From: Pseudomonas fildesensis
Lineage (GTDB): Bacteria; Pseudomonadota; Gammaproteobacteria; Pseudomonadales; Pseudomonadaceae
Length of the DNA: 64,000 nucleotides
Direction: 5' to 3'
NCBI RefSeq assembly: GCF_001050345.1
Contig: NZ_LFMW01000004.1
Span: forward strand, 62,001-126,000
The notes beneath the pieces are model-generated. The model ran no database searches and was not told where the DNA came from. It saw nothing but the letters and a program-made list of their open reading frames with translations. Shown piece by piece: positions 51,394-61,261 of this stretch (position 1 is the first letter of the stretch; every line of letters starts with the position of its first letter). A program made the position numbers and the translations under genes.

Positions 51394-51507
51394 CGGGAGC
51401 AAGCCCCCTCCCACATTTTGGAATGCGTTCCCCTGTGGGAGGGGGCTTGCTCGCGATCCAGGCGACTCGGTCTATGGATCGTTCCCACGCTCTGCGTGGG
51501 AACGATC
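51394..51507. repeat. Two different palindromes between soxA and soxG
   Basis: First, CGGGAGCAAGCCCCCTCCCA with its mirror TGTGGGAGGGGGCTTGCTCG (to 51458). Second, a perfect 14+14 palindrome GATCGTTCCCACGC-TCT-GCGTGGGAACGATC (51477-51507). The second is the tidiest copy of the GATCGTTCCCACGC family in the window. They lie inside the sox transcript. Confidence 0.88.
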
Positions 51508-51512
51508 AGGTG

Positions 51513-54500
51513 TCAGATGTTCTGGCGTTCACCTTTCGGGTCAAAGAACACTGAGGACACAATCTCCGCCTCGATCACGCTGCCATCTGCCTGGGGCGAA
51601 AACACCCGTTCGCCAATGCGCTTCAAACCGCCCTTCACCACCGCCATCGCAAACGAATAGCCGAGGGAGTTGTGGGCATAACTTGAGGTGACGTGACCGA
51701 CCATCTTCATCGGGATCGTCTGCTTCGGATCGAACACCAATTGCGCGCCTTCCGGCAGCCACACGTTCGGGTCGATCGGCTTCAGGCCCACCAGTTGCTT
51801 GCGCTCTTCACGCACGCAGTCTTCACGGTTCATCCCGCGCCAGCCGATCCACGAGAACGGTTTGGTACGGCCCACGCACCAGCCCATGTTCAGGTCGTCC
51901 GGGGTCATCGAGCCGTCAGTGTCCTGGCCGACGATGATGAAGCCCTTCTCGGCCCGCAGTACGTGCATGGTTTCAGTGCCGTACGGGGTCAGGTTGTATG
52001 GCTTGCCCGCCGCGACGATCTGTTCCAGCACGCCCATAGCGTAGTCGGCCTGTACGTTGATTTCGTACGACAGTTCCCCGGTAAACGAGATGCGGAACAC
52101 CCGCGCCGGCACGCCGCCGACCAGGCCTTCTTTCCAGGTCATGAACGGGAAACCGTCCTTGTCCAGGTCGATGTCGGTGACTTGCGCCAGCAGCTTGCGG
52201 CTGTTGGGGCCAGACAGGGTCATGGTCGCCCAGTGGTCGGTGACCGAGGTGAAGTACACCTTGAGGTCCGGCCATTCGGTCTGTTGATAGATTTCCAGCC
52301 ACTGCAATACGCGGGCGGCACCGCCGGTGGTGGTGGTCATCAGGAAGTGGTTGTCGGCGAGGCAGGCGGTCACGCCGTCGTCGAAGACCATGCCGTCTTC
52401 CTTGCACATCAGGCCGTAGCGCGCCTTGCCCACGTCGAGCTTGGTCCAGGCGTTGCTGTAGATGCGGTTGAGGAACTCGCGGGCATCCGGGCCCTGGATG
52501 TCGATCTTGCCGAGGGTCGAGGCGTCCAGCAGGCCGACGCTGTCGCGCACGGCCAGGCATTCGCGTTTGACGGCGGCGTGCAGGTCTTCACCGTTGCGCG
52601 GGAAGTACCACGGGCGTTTCCACTGGCCGACGTCTTCAAACTCGGCGCCGTTCTTGACGTGCCAGGCGTGCAGCGCGGTGTAGCGCACCGGTTCGAAGAT
52701 ATGCCCACAGTGCCGGCCCGCAACGGCGCCGAAGGTCACCGGCGTGTAGTTGGGACGGAACATGGTGGTGCCCATCTGCGGGATGGTCACGTTCAGCGAG
52801 CGCGCGGCAATGGCCAAGCCGTTGACGTTACCCAGCTTGCCCTGATCGGTGCCAAAGCCCAGCGCGGTGTAGCGTTTGACGTGCTCGACCGACTCGAAAC
52901 CTTCGCGGGTGGCGAGTTCGATGGCGGCGGCAGTGACATCGTTTTGCAGGTCGACAAACTGCTTCGGCGCCCGTGCGGTAGCTTTCTCATGCGGTACCTG
53001 GAACAGCGCCAGCGTCGGCTCTTCCAGACGGCTCAAGGCTTTTGGCAGCGTGCCTTCCACCGGCGCAAAACCGGCTTCGCTGGCGGCGCGCACGCCCCCT
53101 TCAAAACCGTCCGCCAGGGAATCACCCAGGCCGTAGACGCCGTTGATGCCACCGACGCACACGCGCTTCTGTGGTGCTTCGCCCGGTACAAAACCGAGGA
53201 TGTCTTCACGCCAGGTCGGCTTGCCGCCCAAGTGCGAAGCCAGGTGCACCACCGGGCTGTAACCACCGGAGCTGGCGACCAGGTCGCAGTCCAGCCATTC
53301 GCCGGGGCTGGTGACTGTGTGCGCTTTGACATCGATGGCAGCAACGCGGGCGCCGCTCACGTGTTTGCTGCCACGCGCTTCGATCACAGCGCTGCCGGTG
53401 AGGATACGAATGCCTTTGGCGCGGGCTTCTTCCACCAGCGCGCCACGTGGGTTGTGGCGAGCATCAGCCACGGCCACAACGGTCAGGCCGGCGTCGAACC
53501 AGTCCAGCGCAACACGGTAGGCGTGGTCGTTGTTGGTCGACAGCACCAGCTTTTTACCCGGCGCCACGCCATAGCGGCGCACATAAGTCGAGACCGCACC
53601 GGCGAGCATGTTGCCCGGCACGTCGTTGTTGCCGTACACCAGCGGACGTTCGCACGCACCGGTCGCCAGCACCACGCGCTTGGCCCGTACACGGTGAATA
53701 CGCTGGCGCACCACGCCAATCGGCGCACGGTCGCCGAGGTGATCGGTGAGGCGCTCGTGAATGGTCAGGAAGTTATGGTCGTGGTAGCCGTTGACCGTGG
53801 CGCGCGGCAGCAGCACCACTTCCGGCAGCGCTTTCAGTTCGGCGATGACGCTGGCAACCCACTCAGCAGCCGGCTTGCCGTCGAGGCTTTCGCGGGAGTC
53901 GAGCAGCGTGCCGCCAAACTCTTCCTGCTCATCGGCGATGATCACGCGGGCACCGCTGCGCGCGGCGGCCAGTGCAGCGGCCAGGCCGGCAGGGCCCGCG
54001 CCGACGATCAGCACGTCGCAGTGACGGTTGAAGTTGTCATAGGTGTCCGGGTCGTTCTCGGTCGGCGAGCGGCCAAGGCCGGCCGCCTTGCGGATGTACT
54101 TCTCGTAAGTCATCCAGAACGATTGCGGGTACATGAAGGTTTTGTAGTAGAAACCCGGCGGCATCAGCTTGCCGCCGACCTTGCCGAGGATGCCCATCAT
54201 GTCGTTGTTGACGCTCGGCCAGCCGTTGGTGCTGGTGGCGACCAAACCCTGGTACAACGCCTGTTGCGTGGCGCGCACGTTGGGAATCTGGGTGGCTTCG
54301 GTGGCGCCGATCTGCAGCACCGCGTTTGGCTCCTCGCAGCCTGCAGCAAAGATGCCGCGTGGGCGCGAGTACTTGAAGCTGCGACCGATGATATCGACAC
54401 CGTTGGCCAGCAGTGCAGCGGCCAGGGTGTCGCCTTCATAGCCTTTGTAGCTCTGGCCGTTGAAGCTGAACGTCAGGACTTTATTACGGTCGATCCGGCC

Positions 54501-54530
54501 ACCGTTGGACAGGCGATTGATCTGGCTCAT
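51513..54530 (-). CDS. soxA: SoxA, sarcosine oxidase alpha subunit
   Basis: 1005 residues. N-terminal part with a 2Fe-2S-like ferredoxin fold lacking the cluster, then an FAD/NAD-binding domain (DVLIVGAGPAGLAAALAAAR), a linker, and a C-terminal GcvT-type folate domain (from about residue 600, including SGPNSRKLLAQVTDIDLD). It binds NAD and tetrahydrofolate and is the largest subunit of the heterotetramer. Its ATG overlaps the soxD stop by four bases. Intact throughout. Confidence 0.97.
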   Translation of the reverse strand: MSQINRLSNGGRIDRNKVLTFSFNGQSYKGYEGDTLAAALLANGVDIIGRSFKYSRPRGIFAAGCEEPNAVLQIGATEATQIPNVRATQQALYQGLVATSTNGWPSVNNDMMGILGKVGGKLMPPGFYYKTFMYPQSFWMTYEKYIRKAAGLGRSPTENDPDTYDNFNRHCDVLIVGAGPAGLAAALAAARSGARVIIADEQEEFGGTLLDSRESLDGKPAAEWVASVIAELKALPEVVLLPRATVNGYHDHNFLTIHERLTDHLGDRAPIGVVRQRIHRVRAKRVVLATGACERPLVYGNNDVPGNMLAGAVSTYVRRYGVAPGKKLVLSTNNDHAYRVALDWFDAGLTVVAVADARHNPRGALVEEARAKGIRILTGSAVIEARGSKHVSGARVAAIDVKAHTVTSPGEWLDCDLVASSGGYSPVVHLASHLGGKPTWREDILGFVPGEAPQKRVCVGGINGVYGLGDSLADGFEGGVRAASEAGFAPVEGTLPKALSRLEEPTLALFQVPHEKATARAPKQFVDLQNDVTAAAIELATREGFESVEHVKRYTALGFGTDQGKLGNVNGLAIAARSLNVTIPQMGTTMFRPNYTPVTFGAVAGRHCGHIFEPVRYTALHAWHVKNGAEFEDVGQWKRPWYFPRNGEDLHAAVKRECLAVRDSVGLLDASTLGKIDIQGPDAREFLNRIYSNAWTKLDVGKARYGLMCKEDGMVFDDGVTACLADNHFLMTTTTGGAARVLQWLEIYQQTEWPDLKVYFTSVTDHWATMTLSGPNSRKLLAQVTDIDLDKDGFPFMTWKEGLVGGVPARVFRISFTGELSYEINVQADYAMGVLEQIVAAGKPYNLTPYGTETMHVLRAEKGFIIVGQDTDGSMTPDDLNMGWCVGRTKPFSWIGWRGMNREDCVREERKQLVGLKPIDPNVWLPEGAQLVFDPKQTIPMKMVGHVTSSYAHNSLGYSFAMAVVKGGLKRIGERVFSPQADGSVIEAEIVSSVFFDPKGERQNI

Positions 54531-54829
54531 ACCTTCTCTCCAGAAGCCTTGGCGGTGAATTGCGGCTTGGTGCCTATCGTGTAGGTTTCAAGAATTTCGT
54601 AGGTCAGCGTGTCGCGGGTCGCGTTGAAGTACTGGCGGCAACCGGCGGCGTGAATCCACAGCTCGTGGTGCAGGCCACGGGGGTTGTCGCGAAAGAACAT
54701 GTAGTCGCCCCACTGCTCGTCGGTGCAGGCATTCGGGTCCAGCGGGCGCGGGATGTGCGCTTGGCCGGACGCGTGGAATTCCTCTTCGGAGCGCAGTTCG
54801 CCACAGTGAGGACAGAAGATATGCAACAT
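54527..54829 (-). CDS. soxD: SoxD, sarcosine oxidase delta subunit
   Basis: 100 residues, the usual small subunit. The zinc site is visible as C6-P-H-C9 and HAAGC with His60 and Cys64. It stabilises the complex of SoxA, SoxB and SoxG. It lies between soxB (15 bases) and soxA (4-base overlap). Confidence 0.95.
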   Translation of the reverse strand: MLHIFCPHCGELRSEEEFHASGQAHIPRPLDPNACTDEQWGDYMFFRDNPRGLHHELWIHAAGCRQYFNATRDTLTYEILETYTIGTKPQFTAKASGEKV

Positions 54830-54844
54830 AGGGAATTTCTCCTG

Positions 54845-56095
54845 TTAGTGGGCGACGGCCGCAGCGCCGTGTTCGTCGATCAGCGCACCGTTGTGGAAAC
54901 GGTCGATGGAAAAAGGTGCCGCCAATGGGTGCATTTCACCTTTGGCGAGGCTGGCGGCAAATACGTTGCCTGAGCCCGGAGTGGCCTTGAAGCCACCGGT
55001 GCCCCAACCGCAGTTGAAAAACATGTTCGGTACCGGAGTCTTGGAGATGATCGGGCAGGCGTCCGGCGTGGTGTCGACGATGCCGCCCCACTGGCGGTTC
55101 ATGCGCACGCGCGACAGCACCGGGAACATCTCGACGATGGCCTGGATGGTGTGTTCGATCACCGGGTACGAACCGCGCTGGCCGTAGCCGTTGTAGCCGT
55201 CGATACCGGCGCCGATCACCAGGTCGCCCTTGTCGGACTGGCTGATGTAACCGTGCACGGCGTTGGACATGATCACGCTGTCGATAATCGGCTTGATCGG
55301 CTCCGACACCAACGCTTGCAGCGGGTGGGATTCGATCGGCAGGCGGAACCCGGCGAGCGAGGCCATGTGCCCGGAGTTACCGGCCGTGACCACACCGACG
55401 CGCTTGGCACCGATAAAACCCTTGTTGGTTTCCACGCCGATGCACACGCCATTTTCCTTGCGAAAACCGATCACTTCGGTCTGCTGGATCAAGTCCACGC
55501 CCAAGGCGTCGGCGGCGCGGGCAAAGCCCCAGGCCACGGCATCGTGACGGGCCACGCCGCCGCGACGTTGCACGGTGGCGCCGAGTACCGGGTAGCGGGT
55601 GTTTTTCGAGCAGTCGAGGTACGGAATCTCATCGGCCACTTGCTTGGCATTCAGCAACTCGCCGTCGACGCCATTGAGGCGGTTGGCGCTGACGCGGCGC
55701 TCGGAATCACGGATGTCTTGCAGGGTGTGGCACAGGTTGTAGACACCGCGCTGGGAGAACATCACGTTGTAGTTCAGGTCCTGGGACAGGCCTTCCCACA
55801 GTTTCATCGCGTGCTCATACAGGTGCGCCGACTCGTCCCACAGGTAGTTGGACCGCACGATGGTGGTGTTGCGCGCGGTGTTACCGCCGCCCAGCCAGCC
55901 TTTCTCGACCACGGCCACGTTGGTGATGCCGTGCTCCTTGGCCAGGTAGTAGGCGGTCGCCAGACCATGCCCGCCGCCGCCGACGATGACCACGTCGTAG
56001 ACCTTTTTAGGGGTCGGCGTGCGCCACATTTTCTGCCAGTTTTCGTGGTGGCTGAGTGAGTGCTTGAAGAGGCCGAAGCCTGAGTAGCGTTGCAT
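54845..56095 (-). CDS. soxB: SoxB, sarcosine oxidase beta subunit
   Basis: 416 residues from [20 protein letters not shown], the family start; the frame reads upstream to 56188 over the glyA end. FAD-dependent amine oxidase subunit: [20 protein letters not shown] for [23 protein letters not shown], and a C-terminal [15 protein letters not shown]. The covalent FMN lies at the SoxA/SoxB interface, and SoxB oxidises sarcosine to iminium, then glycine. Its product glycine feeds glyA, which lies 22 bases upstream. Confidence 0.95.
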   Translation of the reverse strand: MQRYSGFGLFKHSLSHHENWQKMWRTPTPKKVYDVVIVGGGGHGLATAYYLAKEHGITNVAVVEKGWLGGGNTARNTTIVRSNYLWDESAHLYEHAMKLWEGLSQDLNYNVMFSQRGVYNLCHTLQDIRDSERRVSANRLNGVDGELLNAKQVADEIPYLDCSKNTRYPVLGATVQRRGGVARHDAVAWGFARAADALGVDLIQQTEVIGFRKENGVCIGVETNKGFIGAKRVGVVTAGNSGHMASLAGFRLPIESHPLQALVSEPIKPIIDSVIMSNAVHGYISQSDKGDLVIGAGIDGYNGYGQRGSYPVIEHTIQAIVEMFPVLSRVRMNRQWGGIVDTTPDACPIISKTPVPNMFFNCGWGTGGFKATPGSGNVFAASLAKGEMHPLAAPFSIDRFHNGALIDEHGAAAVAH

Positions 56096-56117
56096 AGTCA
56101 TTACTCCAAAACCGCGC

Positions 56118-57371
56118 TCAGCGATAAACCGGGAAATCAGCGCACAGGGCAGACACGTGCTTGGCCACATTGGCCTCGACATCGGCATCGCCGAGGTTAT
56201 CGAGGATGTCGCAGATCCAGCCAGCCAGTTCGATGCATTGCGGCACTTTGAAACCGCGCGTGGTCACCGCCGGCGTGCCGATGCGCAGGCCCGAGGTCAC
56301 GAACGGCGACTGCGGGTCATTCGGCACGGCGTTCTTGTTGACGGTGATGTGGGCGCGACCGAGGGCGGCGTCCGCCTCTTTGCCGGTGAGGCCCTGACGG
56401 ATCAGGCTGACCAGGAACAGGTGGTTGTCGGTGCCGCCGGACACTACATCGTAGCCGCGTTTGATAAATACGCTGGCCATGGCCTGGGCGTTGTCGATCA
56501 CTTGCTGCTGATAGACCTTGAAGCCCGGCTCCTGCGCTTCCTTGAAGCACACGGCCTTGCCGGCGATGACGTGCATCAGCGGGCCGCCCTGGGCGCCAGG
56601 GAACACGGCGGAGTTGAGTTTTTTCTCAATTTCTTCGTTGGACTTGGCCAGGATCAACCCGCCACGCGGACCGCGCAGGGTCTTGTGGGTGGTGGTGGTG
56701 ACCACGTCGGCGTAGGGCAGCGGGTTCGGGTACAAACCGGCGGCAACCAGGCCGGCGACGTGAGCCATATCGACGAACAGCAGCGCGCCGACCTTATCGG
56801 CGATCTGACGGAAGCGTGGGAAATCCAGGGTTTTGGAGTAAGCAGAGAAACCAGCAACGACCATCTTCGGCTTGTGCTCGACGGCCAGGCGCTCGACTTC
56901 GTCGTAGTCGATCAGGCCGGTGTCGGTGTTGATGCCGTACTGCACGGCGTTGTACAGCTTGCCCGAGGACGACACCTTGGCGCCGTGGGTCAGGTGGCCG
57001 CCATGGGCCAGGCTCATGCCGAGGATGGTGTCACCCGCATTAATCAGCGCCAGGTACACCGCGCTGTTGGCGGATGAGCCGGAGTGCGGCTGCACGTTGG
57101 CGTAATCGGCGCCGAACAACTGCTTGGCACGCTCGATGGCCAGGGCTTCGACCTTGTCCACGTGCTCGCAGCCGCCGTAGTAGCGTTTGCCTGGGTAGCC
57201 TTCGGCGTATTTGTTGGTGAGGCCGCTGCCCTGGGCTTCCATCACGCGCTTGCTGGTGTAGTTTTCCGACGCGATCAGCTCGATATGATCTTCCTGACGC
57301 TGCTCCTCGGCATTCATCGCCGCCAGCAGTGCATCGTCATAACCCTGGATCTGGTCTGTCTTGCTGAACAT
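56118..57371 (-). CDS. glyA: GlyA, serine hydroxymethyltransferase
   Basis: 417 residues from [20 protein letters not shown], the family start; the frame extends to 57482 without support. PLP-dependent interconversion of glycine plus methylene-THF and serine. Seen: [37 protein letters not shown] (PLP lysine). First gene of the minus-strand unit glyA-soxB-soxD-soxA-soxG. The two C1 equivalents from sarcosine and glycine both meet here. It is probably one of several glyA copies in the genome, dedicated to this pathway. Confidence 0.95.
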   Translation of the reverse strand: MFSKTDQIQGYDDALLAAMNAEEQRQEDHIELIASENYTSKRVMEAQGSGLTNKYAEGYPGKRYYGGCEHVDKVEALAIERAKQLFGADYANVQPHSGSSANSAVYLALINAGDTILGMSLAHGGHLTHGAKVSSSGKLYNAVQYGINTDTGLIDYDEVERLAVEHKPKMVVAGFSAYSKTLDFPRFRQIADKVGALLFVDMAHVAGLVAAGLYPNPLPYADVVTTTTHKTLRGPRGGLILAKSNEEIEKKLNSAVFPGAQGGPLMHVIAGKAVCFKEAQEPGFKVYQQQVIDNAQAMASVFIKRGYDVVSGGTDNHLFLVSLIRQGLTGKEADAALGRAHITVNKNAVPNDPQSPFVTSGLRIGTPAVTTRGFKVPQCIELAGWICDILDNLGDADVEANVAKHVSALCADFPVYR

Positions 57372-57532
57372 CGCGTCTCTCCCAGCCTTTCGTATTGTTG
57401 AGGCCCGCGCACGGCGGCATAGCCCTTTGATGCGATGGTAGGGCTGGCGCAGGCAGGTCAAATGCCTACGGACGCCACGCAAAGGTGCGTTTACGACATT
57501 GCTCTAACAACACAGAACAAATGTGGGAGGGG

Positions 57533-58261
57533 TTAGGCGATGAACTTGCGAAGGAGTAGCAGCAGCAGGAAATGCACGGGATAGAGCGCATACGCCCAGC
57601 GGCGCATGGGCGGTGGCGAGGTGTTTTGGGCGTGTCGTAACATGACCAGTCCGATCAATGGCGCGATCAGGCAGGTGGCCAACCCGAGCATCGCGACAGG
57701 GCTGCCGCTATTGAGCAGAACCTGCCATTGATTGGCAGCCACACACACCACCCCCGGCAACACGCTGAAATACCATGGCCGGCTAAACACCAGCAGCATC
57801 GCCAGCGGCAGCAATACACCGAAAAAACCGAACATCAGCTGCGTCGAGAATACAGCGGCAATCGCGAGGGCAATAATCGCCAATCCTCGATCAACAAGCG
57901 CCTTCTGCTGCCATCCTCGGGCAACCAGCAGGCCCAGCGCCAACGTCGGCAGTACGTTCAACGTATCGGCATCGTCGATAAACATCCGGTACGGCACTTC
58001 ACTGATCACACTGAACAGCAGCAACCAGCCCAAATAACGCCATTGGCCGGTCACCGGCGCATCCTTGACCCGATGCAGGTTGGCCGCGATCGCCAGGCAA
58101 AACCACGGGAACGCCAGGCGCCCCGGCACATACAGGCCATCCAGGCTCAAGCCGACATAACGCAGGTGGTCCAGCACCATGCTCAACAGCGCCAGCCACT
58201 TGAGCAAATCCAGAGCGCCATCGCGGACGCGTCCGACAGGCAACGTTTGAGTACCGTGCAT
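57533..58261 (-). CDS. traX: TraX-family membrane protein
   Basis: 242 residues from ATG 58261, preferred over the ATG at 58282 because GGGGAA sits just ahead. About eight membrane spans. The start, RDGALDLLKWLALLSMVLDH, is characteristic of the TraX family, named after the F-plasmid pilin acetylase but common on chromosomes of pseudomonads. Here it lies between glyA and the threonine aldolase with no conjugation genes near, so an acetyltransferase-like membrane role is possible but unproven. Divergent from the aldolase. Confidence 0.82.
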   Translation of the reverse strand: MHGTQTLPVGRVRDGALDLLKWLALLSMVLDHLRYVGLSLDGLYVPGRLAFPWFCLAIAANLHRVKDAPVTGQWRYLGWLLLFSVISEVPYRMFIDDADTLNVLPTLALGLLVARGWQQKALVDRGLAIIALAIAAVFSTQLMFGFFGVLLPLAMLLVFSRPWYFSVLPGVVCVAANQWQVLLNSGSPVAMLGLATCLIAPLIGLVMLRHAQNTSPPPMRRWAYALYPVHFLLLLLLRKFIA

Positions 58262-58351
58262 AATTCCCCAGTGACTTTGCATTTACAGTGCGTGCGCACC
58301 CCGGACAATCTTGGTTACAGTGCGCACCAACATCGACCACAGGAATGGGCC

Positions 58352-59392
58352 ATGACCGACAAGAGCCAACAATTCGCCAGCGATAACTATTCCGGCATCT
58401 GCCCGGAAGCCTGGGCCGCCATGGAACAAGCCAACCACGGCCATCAACGTGCCTACGGCGATGATGAATGGACCCACCGCGCCGCCGACGGTTTCCGCAA
58501 TCTGTTCGAAACCGACTGCGAAGTGTTCTTCGCCTTCAACGGCACCGCCGCCAACTCCCTGGCGTTGTCCTCGCTGTGCCAGAGCTACCATAGCGTGATT
58601 TGCTCGGAAACCGCCCACGTCGAAACCGACGAATGCGGCGCGCCGGAGTTTTTCTCCAACGGCTCCAAGCTGCTCACCGCCCGCACCGAAAACGGCAAAC
58701 TGACCCCGGAGTCGATCCGCGAGATCGCGCTCAAGCGCCAGGACATCCACTACCCCAAGCCGCGCGTCGTGACCCTGACCCAGGCCACCGAAGTGGGCAG
58801 CGTCTACACCCCGGAAGAAATCCGCGCGATCAGCGCCACCTGCAAAGAGCTCGGCCTGAACCTGCACATGGACGGCGCGCGCTTCTCCAACGCCTGCGCC
58901 TTCCTCGGCTGCTCCCCTGCCGACCTGACCTGGAAAGCCGGTGTGGACGTGCTGTGCTTCGGCGGTACGAAAAACGGCATGGCCGTGGGCGAAGCGATCC
59001 TGTTCTTCAACCACAAGCTGGCGGAAGACTTCGACTATCGCTGCAAACAGGCCGGCCAACTCGCCTCGAAAATGCGCTTTCTCTCCGCCCCCTGGGTGGG
59101 CCTGCTGGAAAACGACGCCTGGCTCAAGCACGCACGTCACGCCAACCATTGCGCACAGCTGCTCAGCAGCCTGGTGGCGGACATTCCCGGCGTGGAGTTG
59201 ATGTTCCCGGTACAGGCCAACGGCGTGTTCCTACAGCTCTCGGAACCGGCCATCGCCGCACTGACGGCCAAGGGCTGGCGCTTCTACACCTTCATCGGCA
59301 AAGGCGGCGCGCGGTTCATGTGTGCGTGGGATACGGATGAAGAGCGGGTAAGAGAATTAGCCGCGGATATTCGGACAGTGATGAGCGCCTGA
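58352..59392 (+). CDS. ltaE: Low-specificity L-threonine aldolase
   Basis: 346 residues from MTDKSQQFASDNYSGICPEA; the frame reads upstream through the TraX gene and is not used. PLP enzyme that splits L-threonine or L-allo-threonine to glycine and acetaldehyde. Marks: RAYGDDEWTHRA, HMDGARFSNA and the PLP lysine in CFGGTKNGMAVGEA. In PAO1 the same gene sits between gbcB and glyA. It adds glycine to the pool handled by GlyA and the glycine cleavage system. Confidence 0.92.
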   Translation: MTDKSQQFASDNYSGICPEAWAAMEQANHGHQRAYGDDEWTHRAADGFRNLFETDCEVFFAFNGTAANSLALSSLCQSYHSVICSETAHVETDECGAPEFFSNGSKLLTARTENGKLTPESIREIALKRQDIHYPKPRVVTLTQATEVGSVYTPEEIRAISATCKELGLNLHMDGARFSNACAFLGCSPADLTWKAGVDVLCFGGTKNGMAVGEAILFFNHKLAEDFDYRCKQAGQLASKMRFLSAPWVGLLENDAWLKHARHANHCAQLLSSLVADIPGVELMFPVQANGVFLQLSEPAIAALTAKGWRFYTFIGKGGARFMCAWDTDEERVRELAADIRTVMSA

Positions 59393-59480
59393 ACCTGGCG
59401 AGTACTGGCGGAATGCCGAGACTGTTTTTTGATATTTCTGACAGCAGCGCACTGCGCTTTCCTTGACTAGCCTCTTGGAA

Positions 59481-59544
59481 CCCGAAAGGAAAAGGCCGCT
59501 GCAGAGGCCCCCTTTCGGGAACAACTGCCTGCCGAATGTTCGGC
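59481..59544 (+). promoter_or_regulatory. Two palindromes upstream of the 66-aa gene
   Basis: CCCGAAAGG (59481-59489) and CCTTTCGGG (59511-59519) are perfect arms, with inner GGCC (59494-59497) and GGCC (59506-59509). GCCGAA-TG-TTCGGC (59531-59544) is a second perfect palindrome. They lie 32 to 95 bases ahead of the ATG at 59576. Either an operator pair or an RNA leader. The rest of the 183-base spacer shows nothing further. Confidence 0.45.
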
Positions 59545-59575
59545 CGGAAACGGAAATCCAGCAGAGGGCTAGACC

Positions 59576-59776
59576 ATGGAATATAAAAGCTACGGCAACA
59601 ACCTGCAAAGCGAAGGCACTGACGCTACTACGGTCATTGACTGGAATGAGTTCAGGAAATTCGCAAAAGTCGGCGACACCATCAAAGAGCCATCGAGAAC
59701 GTTGAAGATCTACGATAAAGCCTATGAACTGACAGCATCAGGCCAGCACTTCGTCGTCCATATCTACGCCCAGTAA
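59576..59776 (+). CDS. Unknown 66-aa protein
   Basis: 66 residues starting MEYKSYGNNLQSEG, with GAGGG eight bases ahead of the ATG. Not recognised. It has no signal peptide or membrane span; the second half (VGDTIKEPSRTLKIYDKAYE) could be a small beta-sheet fold. It lies convergent to gbcB behind two palindromes. The neat ribosome-binding site and the operator-like sequences favour a real gene. Confidence 0.6.
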   Translation: MEYKSYGNNLQSEGTDATTVIDWNEFRKFAKVGDTIKEPSRTLKIYDKAYELTASGQHFVVHIYAQ

Positions 59777-59877
59777 CCGTTAACGCTTAAGGCCCGCGCC
59801 GGAGCCTCATGACCTCCGACGCGCAGCTGGCCTCTGATCGCTCCCCCGCTCTGCGTGGGAACGCTCAGGTGAACGGG

Positions 59878-60978
59878 TTAGAACTCGATGCGAACATCCC
59901 CCTTAGGCACACTGCAGCACGACAGGATGTAGCCCTCGGCTTCGTCTTCCTCGGTGATCCCGCCGTTGTGGTCCATCTCGACCTCCCCGCCCAGCTTCAT
60001 CACCTTGCATGTCCCGCAGATTCCCATGCCGCAAGCTTTCGGGATCAACAGCCCAAGCTTGGCCGCCGCCGCATGGACGGTTTCACCCGGCGCGACGCGA
60101 ATGCTTTTGCCCGAGGCAATGAATTCCACTTGGTGCAGGTCCGCCAGGTCGATTTCCGGTGCGTCGGCGGCTTGTTCGGCTTGCTCGACCGCATCGGCAC
60201 GGGCTTCCGGCGGCGTGGCGCCGAAGGATTCTTCGTGATAACGCGTCATGTCGAAGCCGGCAGCTTCCAGCAGGCGCTTCACCGCGTTCATGTACGGCGT
60301 GGGGCCGCAGCAAAACACTTCGCGCTCCAGGAAGTCCGGCACCATCAGTTCAAGCATCTTGTGGTTCAGGTAGCCGCGATACCCGGCCCAAGGCTCGCCC
60401 AGGCCGTGTTTCTCGCAGATCAGGTGCAGGCTGAAGTTGTCGATCCGCGACGCCATGTGCTCCAGCTCGCGGTGGTAGATGATGTCTTTCGGCGAGCGGG
60501 CGCTGTGGATAAAGGTCATGTCGACGTTGGCGTTGGTGTCGTAATACCAGCGCGCCATGGACATCACCGGCGTGATGCCGACGCCGCCACTGAGGTACAG
60601 CACCTTCGGGTTGCTGAAGTCGATGGCGTTGAACAGCCCGACCGGCCCGTGCACCGCCAGCTCCTGGCCTTCATGCAGGGTGTCATGCAGCCAGTTGGAG
60701 ACCTTGCCGCCCGGCACGCGCTTGATCGTCACCGAGAAGCTGTAAGGCACCGACGGCGAACTGGAAATGGTGTAGGAGCGCATGATCGGCTGGCCGTCGA
60801 TTTCCAGCTCCAGGGTGACGAACTGCCCTGGCTTGAAAAAGAACAGGATCGGCTGGTCAGCCATGAAACAGAAGGTGCGCACATCCCAGGTTTCCTGGAT
60901 GACTTTGACGCAACGGACGATGTGCCGACCATTGGCCCAGGTCTGGGTCGTTACCGGATTCAGGAAGCTGTTGGACAT
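59878..60978 (-). CDS. gbcB: GbcB, glycine-betaine demethylase reductase
   Basis: 366 residues from ATG 60978 (GGAG six bases ahead; the ATG 12 bases upstream is weaker). FAD-binding ferredoxin-reductase domain (MRSYTISSSPS, SGGVGITPVMSM), then a C-terminal 2Fe-2S ferredoxin with ACGMGICGTCK and a last cysteine in LSCCSVPKG. It passes electrons from NAD(P)H to the oxygenase GbcA, encoded divergently. Together they turn glycine betaine into dimethylglycine and formaldehyde. Confidence 0.94.
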   Translation of the reverse strand: MSNSFLNPVTTQTWANGRHIVRCVKVIQETWDVRTFCFMADQPILFFFKPGQFVTLELEIDGQPIMRSYTISSSPSVPYSFSVTIKRVPGGKVSNWLHDTLHEGQELAVHGPVGLFNAIDFSNPKVLYLSGGVGITPVMSMARWYYDTNANVDMTFIHSARSPKDIIYHRELEHMASRIDNFSLHLICEKHGLGEPWAGYRGYLNHKMLELMVPDFLEREVFCCGPTPYMNAVKRLLEAAGFDMTRYHEESFGATPPEARADAVEQAEQAADAPEIDLADLHQVEFIASGKSIRVAPGETVHAAAAKLGLLIPKACGMGICGTCKVMKLGGEVEMDHNGGITEEDEAEGYILSCCSVPKGDVRIEF

Positions 60979-61261
60979 GCTGTTCTCCACCGCCGATATT
61001 CGGCCTTATGGTGGCGATTCTGCGTAACGCGCGAACCACCCATTTACCTATCTGCGACATTCACATACTTATCGCGACCAGCCCCCATACCACGGGGGTT
61101 GCGCGTCGGGATCAGAGTGGGCCATGTCGCTAATGGACAAGGTTGCGGGCAGCGCCGGGCCCACACTCGCTGCACATAACGACGCTTTCTTTACGCCTTG
61201 CACAGCAATAACCGTAGCCACTTTTCGCCGGCCACACAGAATGGCCATGAGGACACACACG
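60979..61261. promoter_or_regulatory. Divergent control region between gbcB and gbcA
   Basis: A 283-base spacer with both genes reading outward, so it should carry two promoters. In P. aeruginosa the AraC-type activator GbdR controls gbcA and gbcB from this region. I could not point to a convincing GbdR site by eye and saw no repeats. The gbcA ATG has GAGGA eight bases ahead. Confidence 0.6.

Noticed and set aside
51693..54584. 963-aa plus-strand frame opposite soxA
   Set aside because: Antisense to an intact sarcosine oxidase alpha gene, shadow composition.
57728..58351. 208-residue upstream extension of the threonine aldolase
   Set aside because: Antisense to traX; the family start MTDKSQQFASDNYSG has its own AGGA site.
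59830..59870. Another full GATCGTTCCCACGC REP element near gbcB
   Set aside because: Only one arm (CTCTGCGTGGGAACGCTC) is seen, too short to list as a separate repeat.
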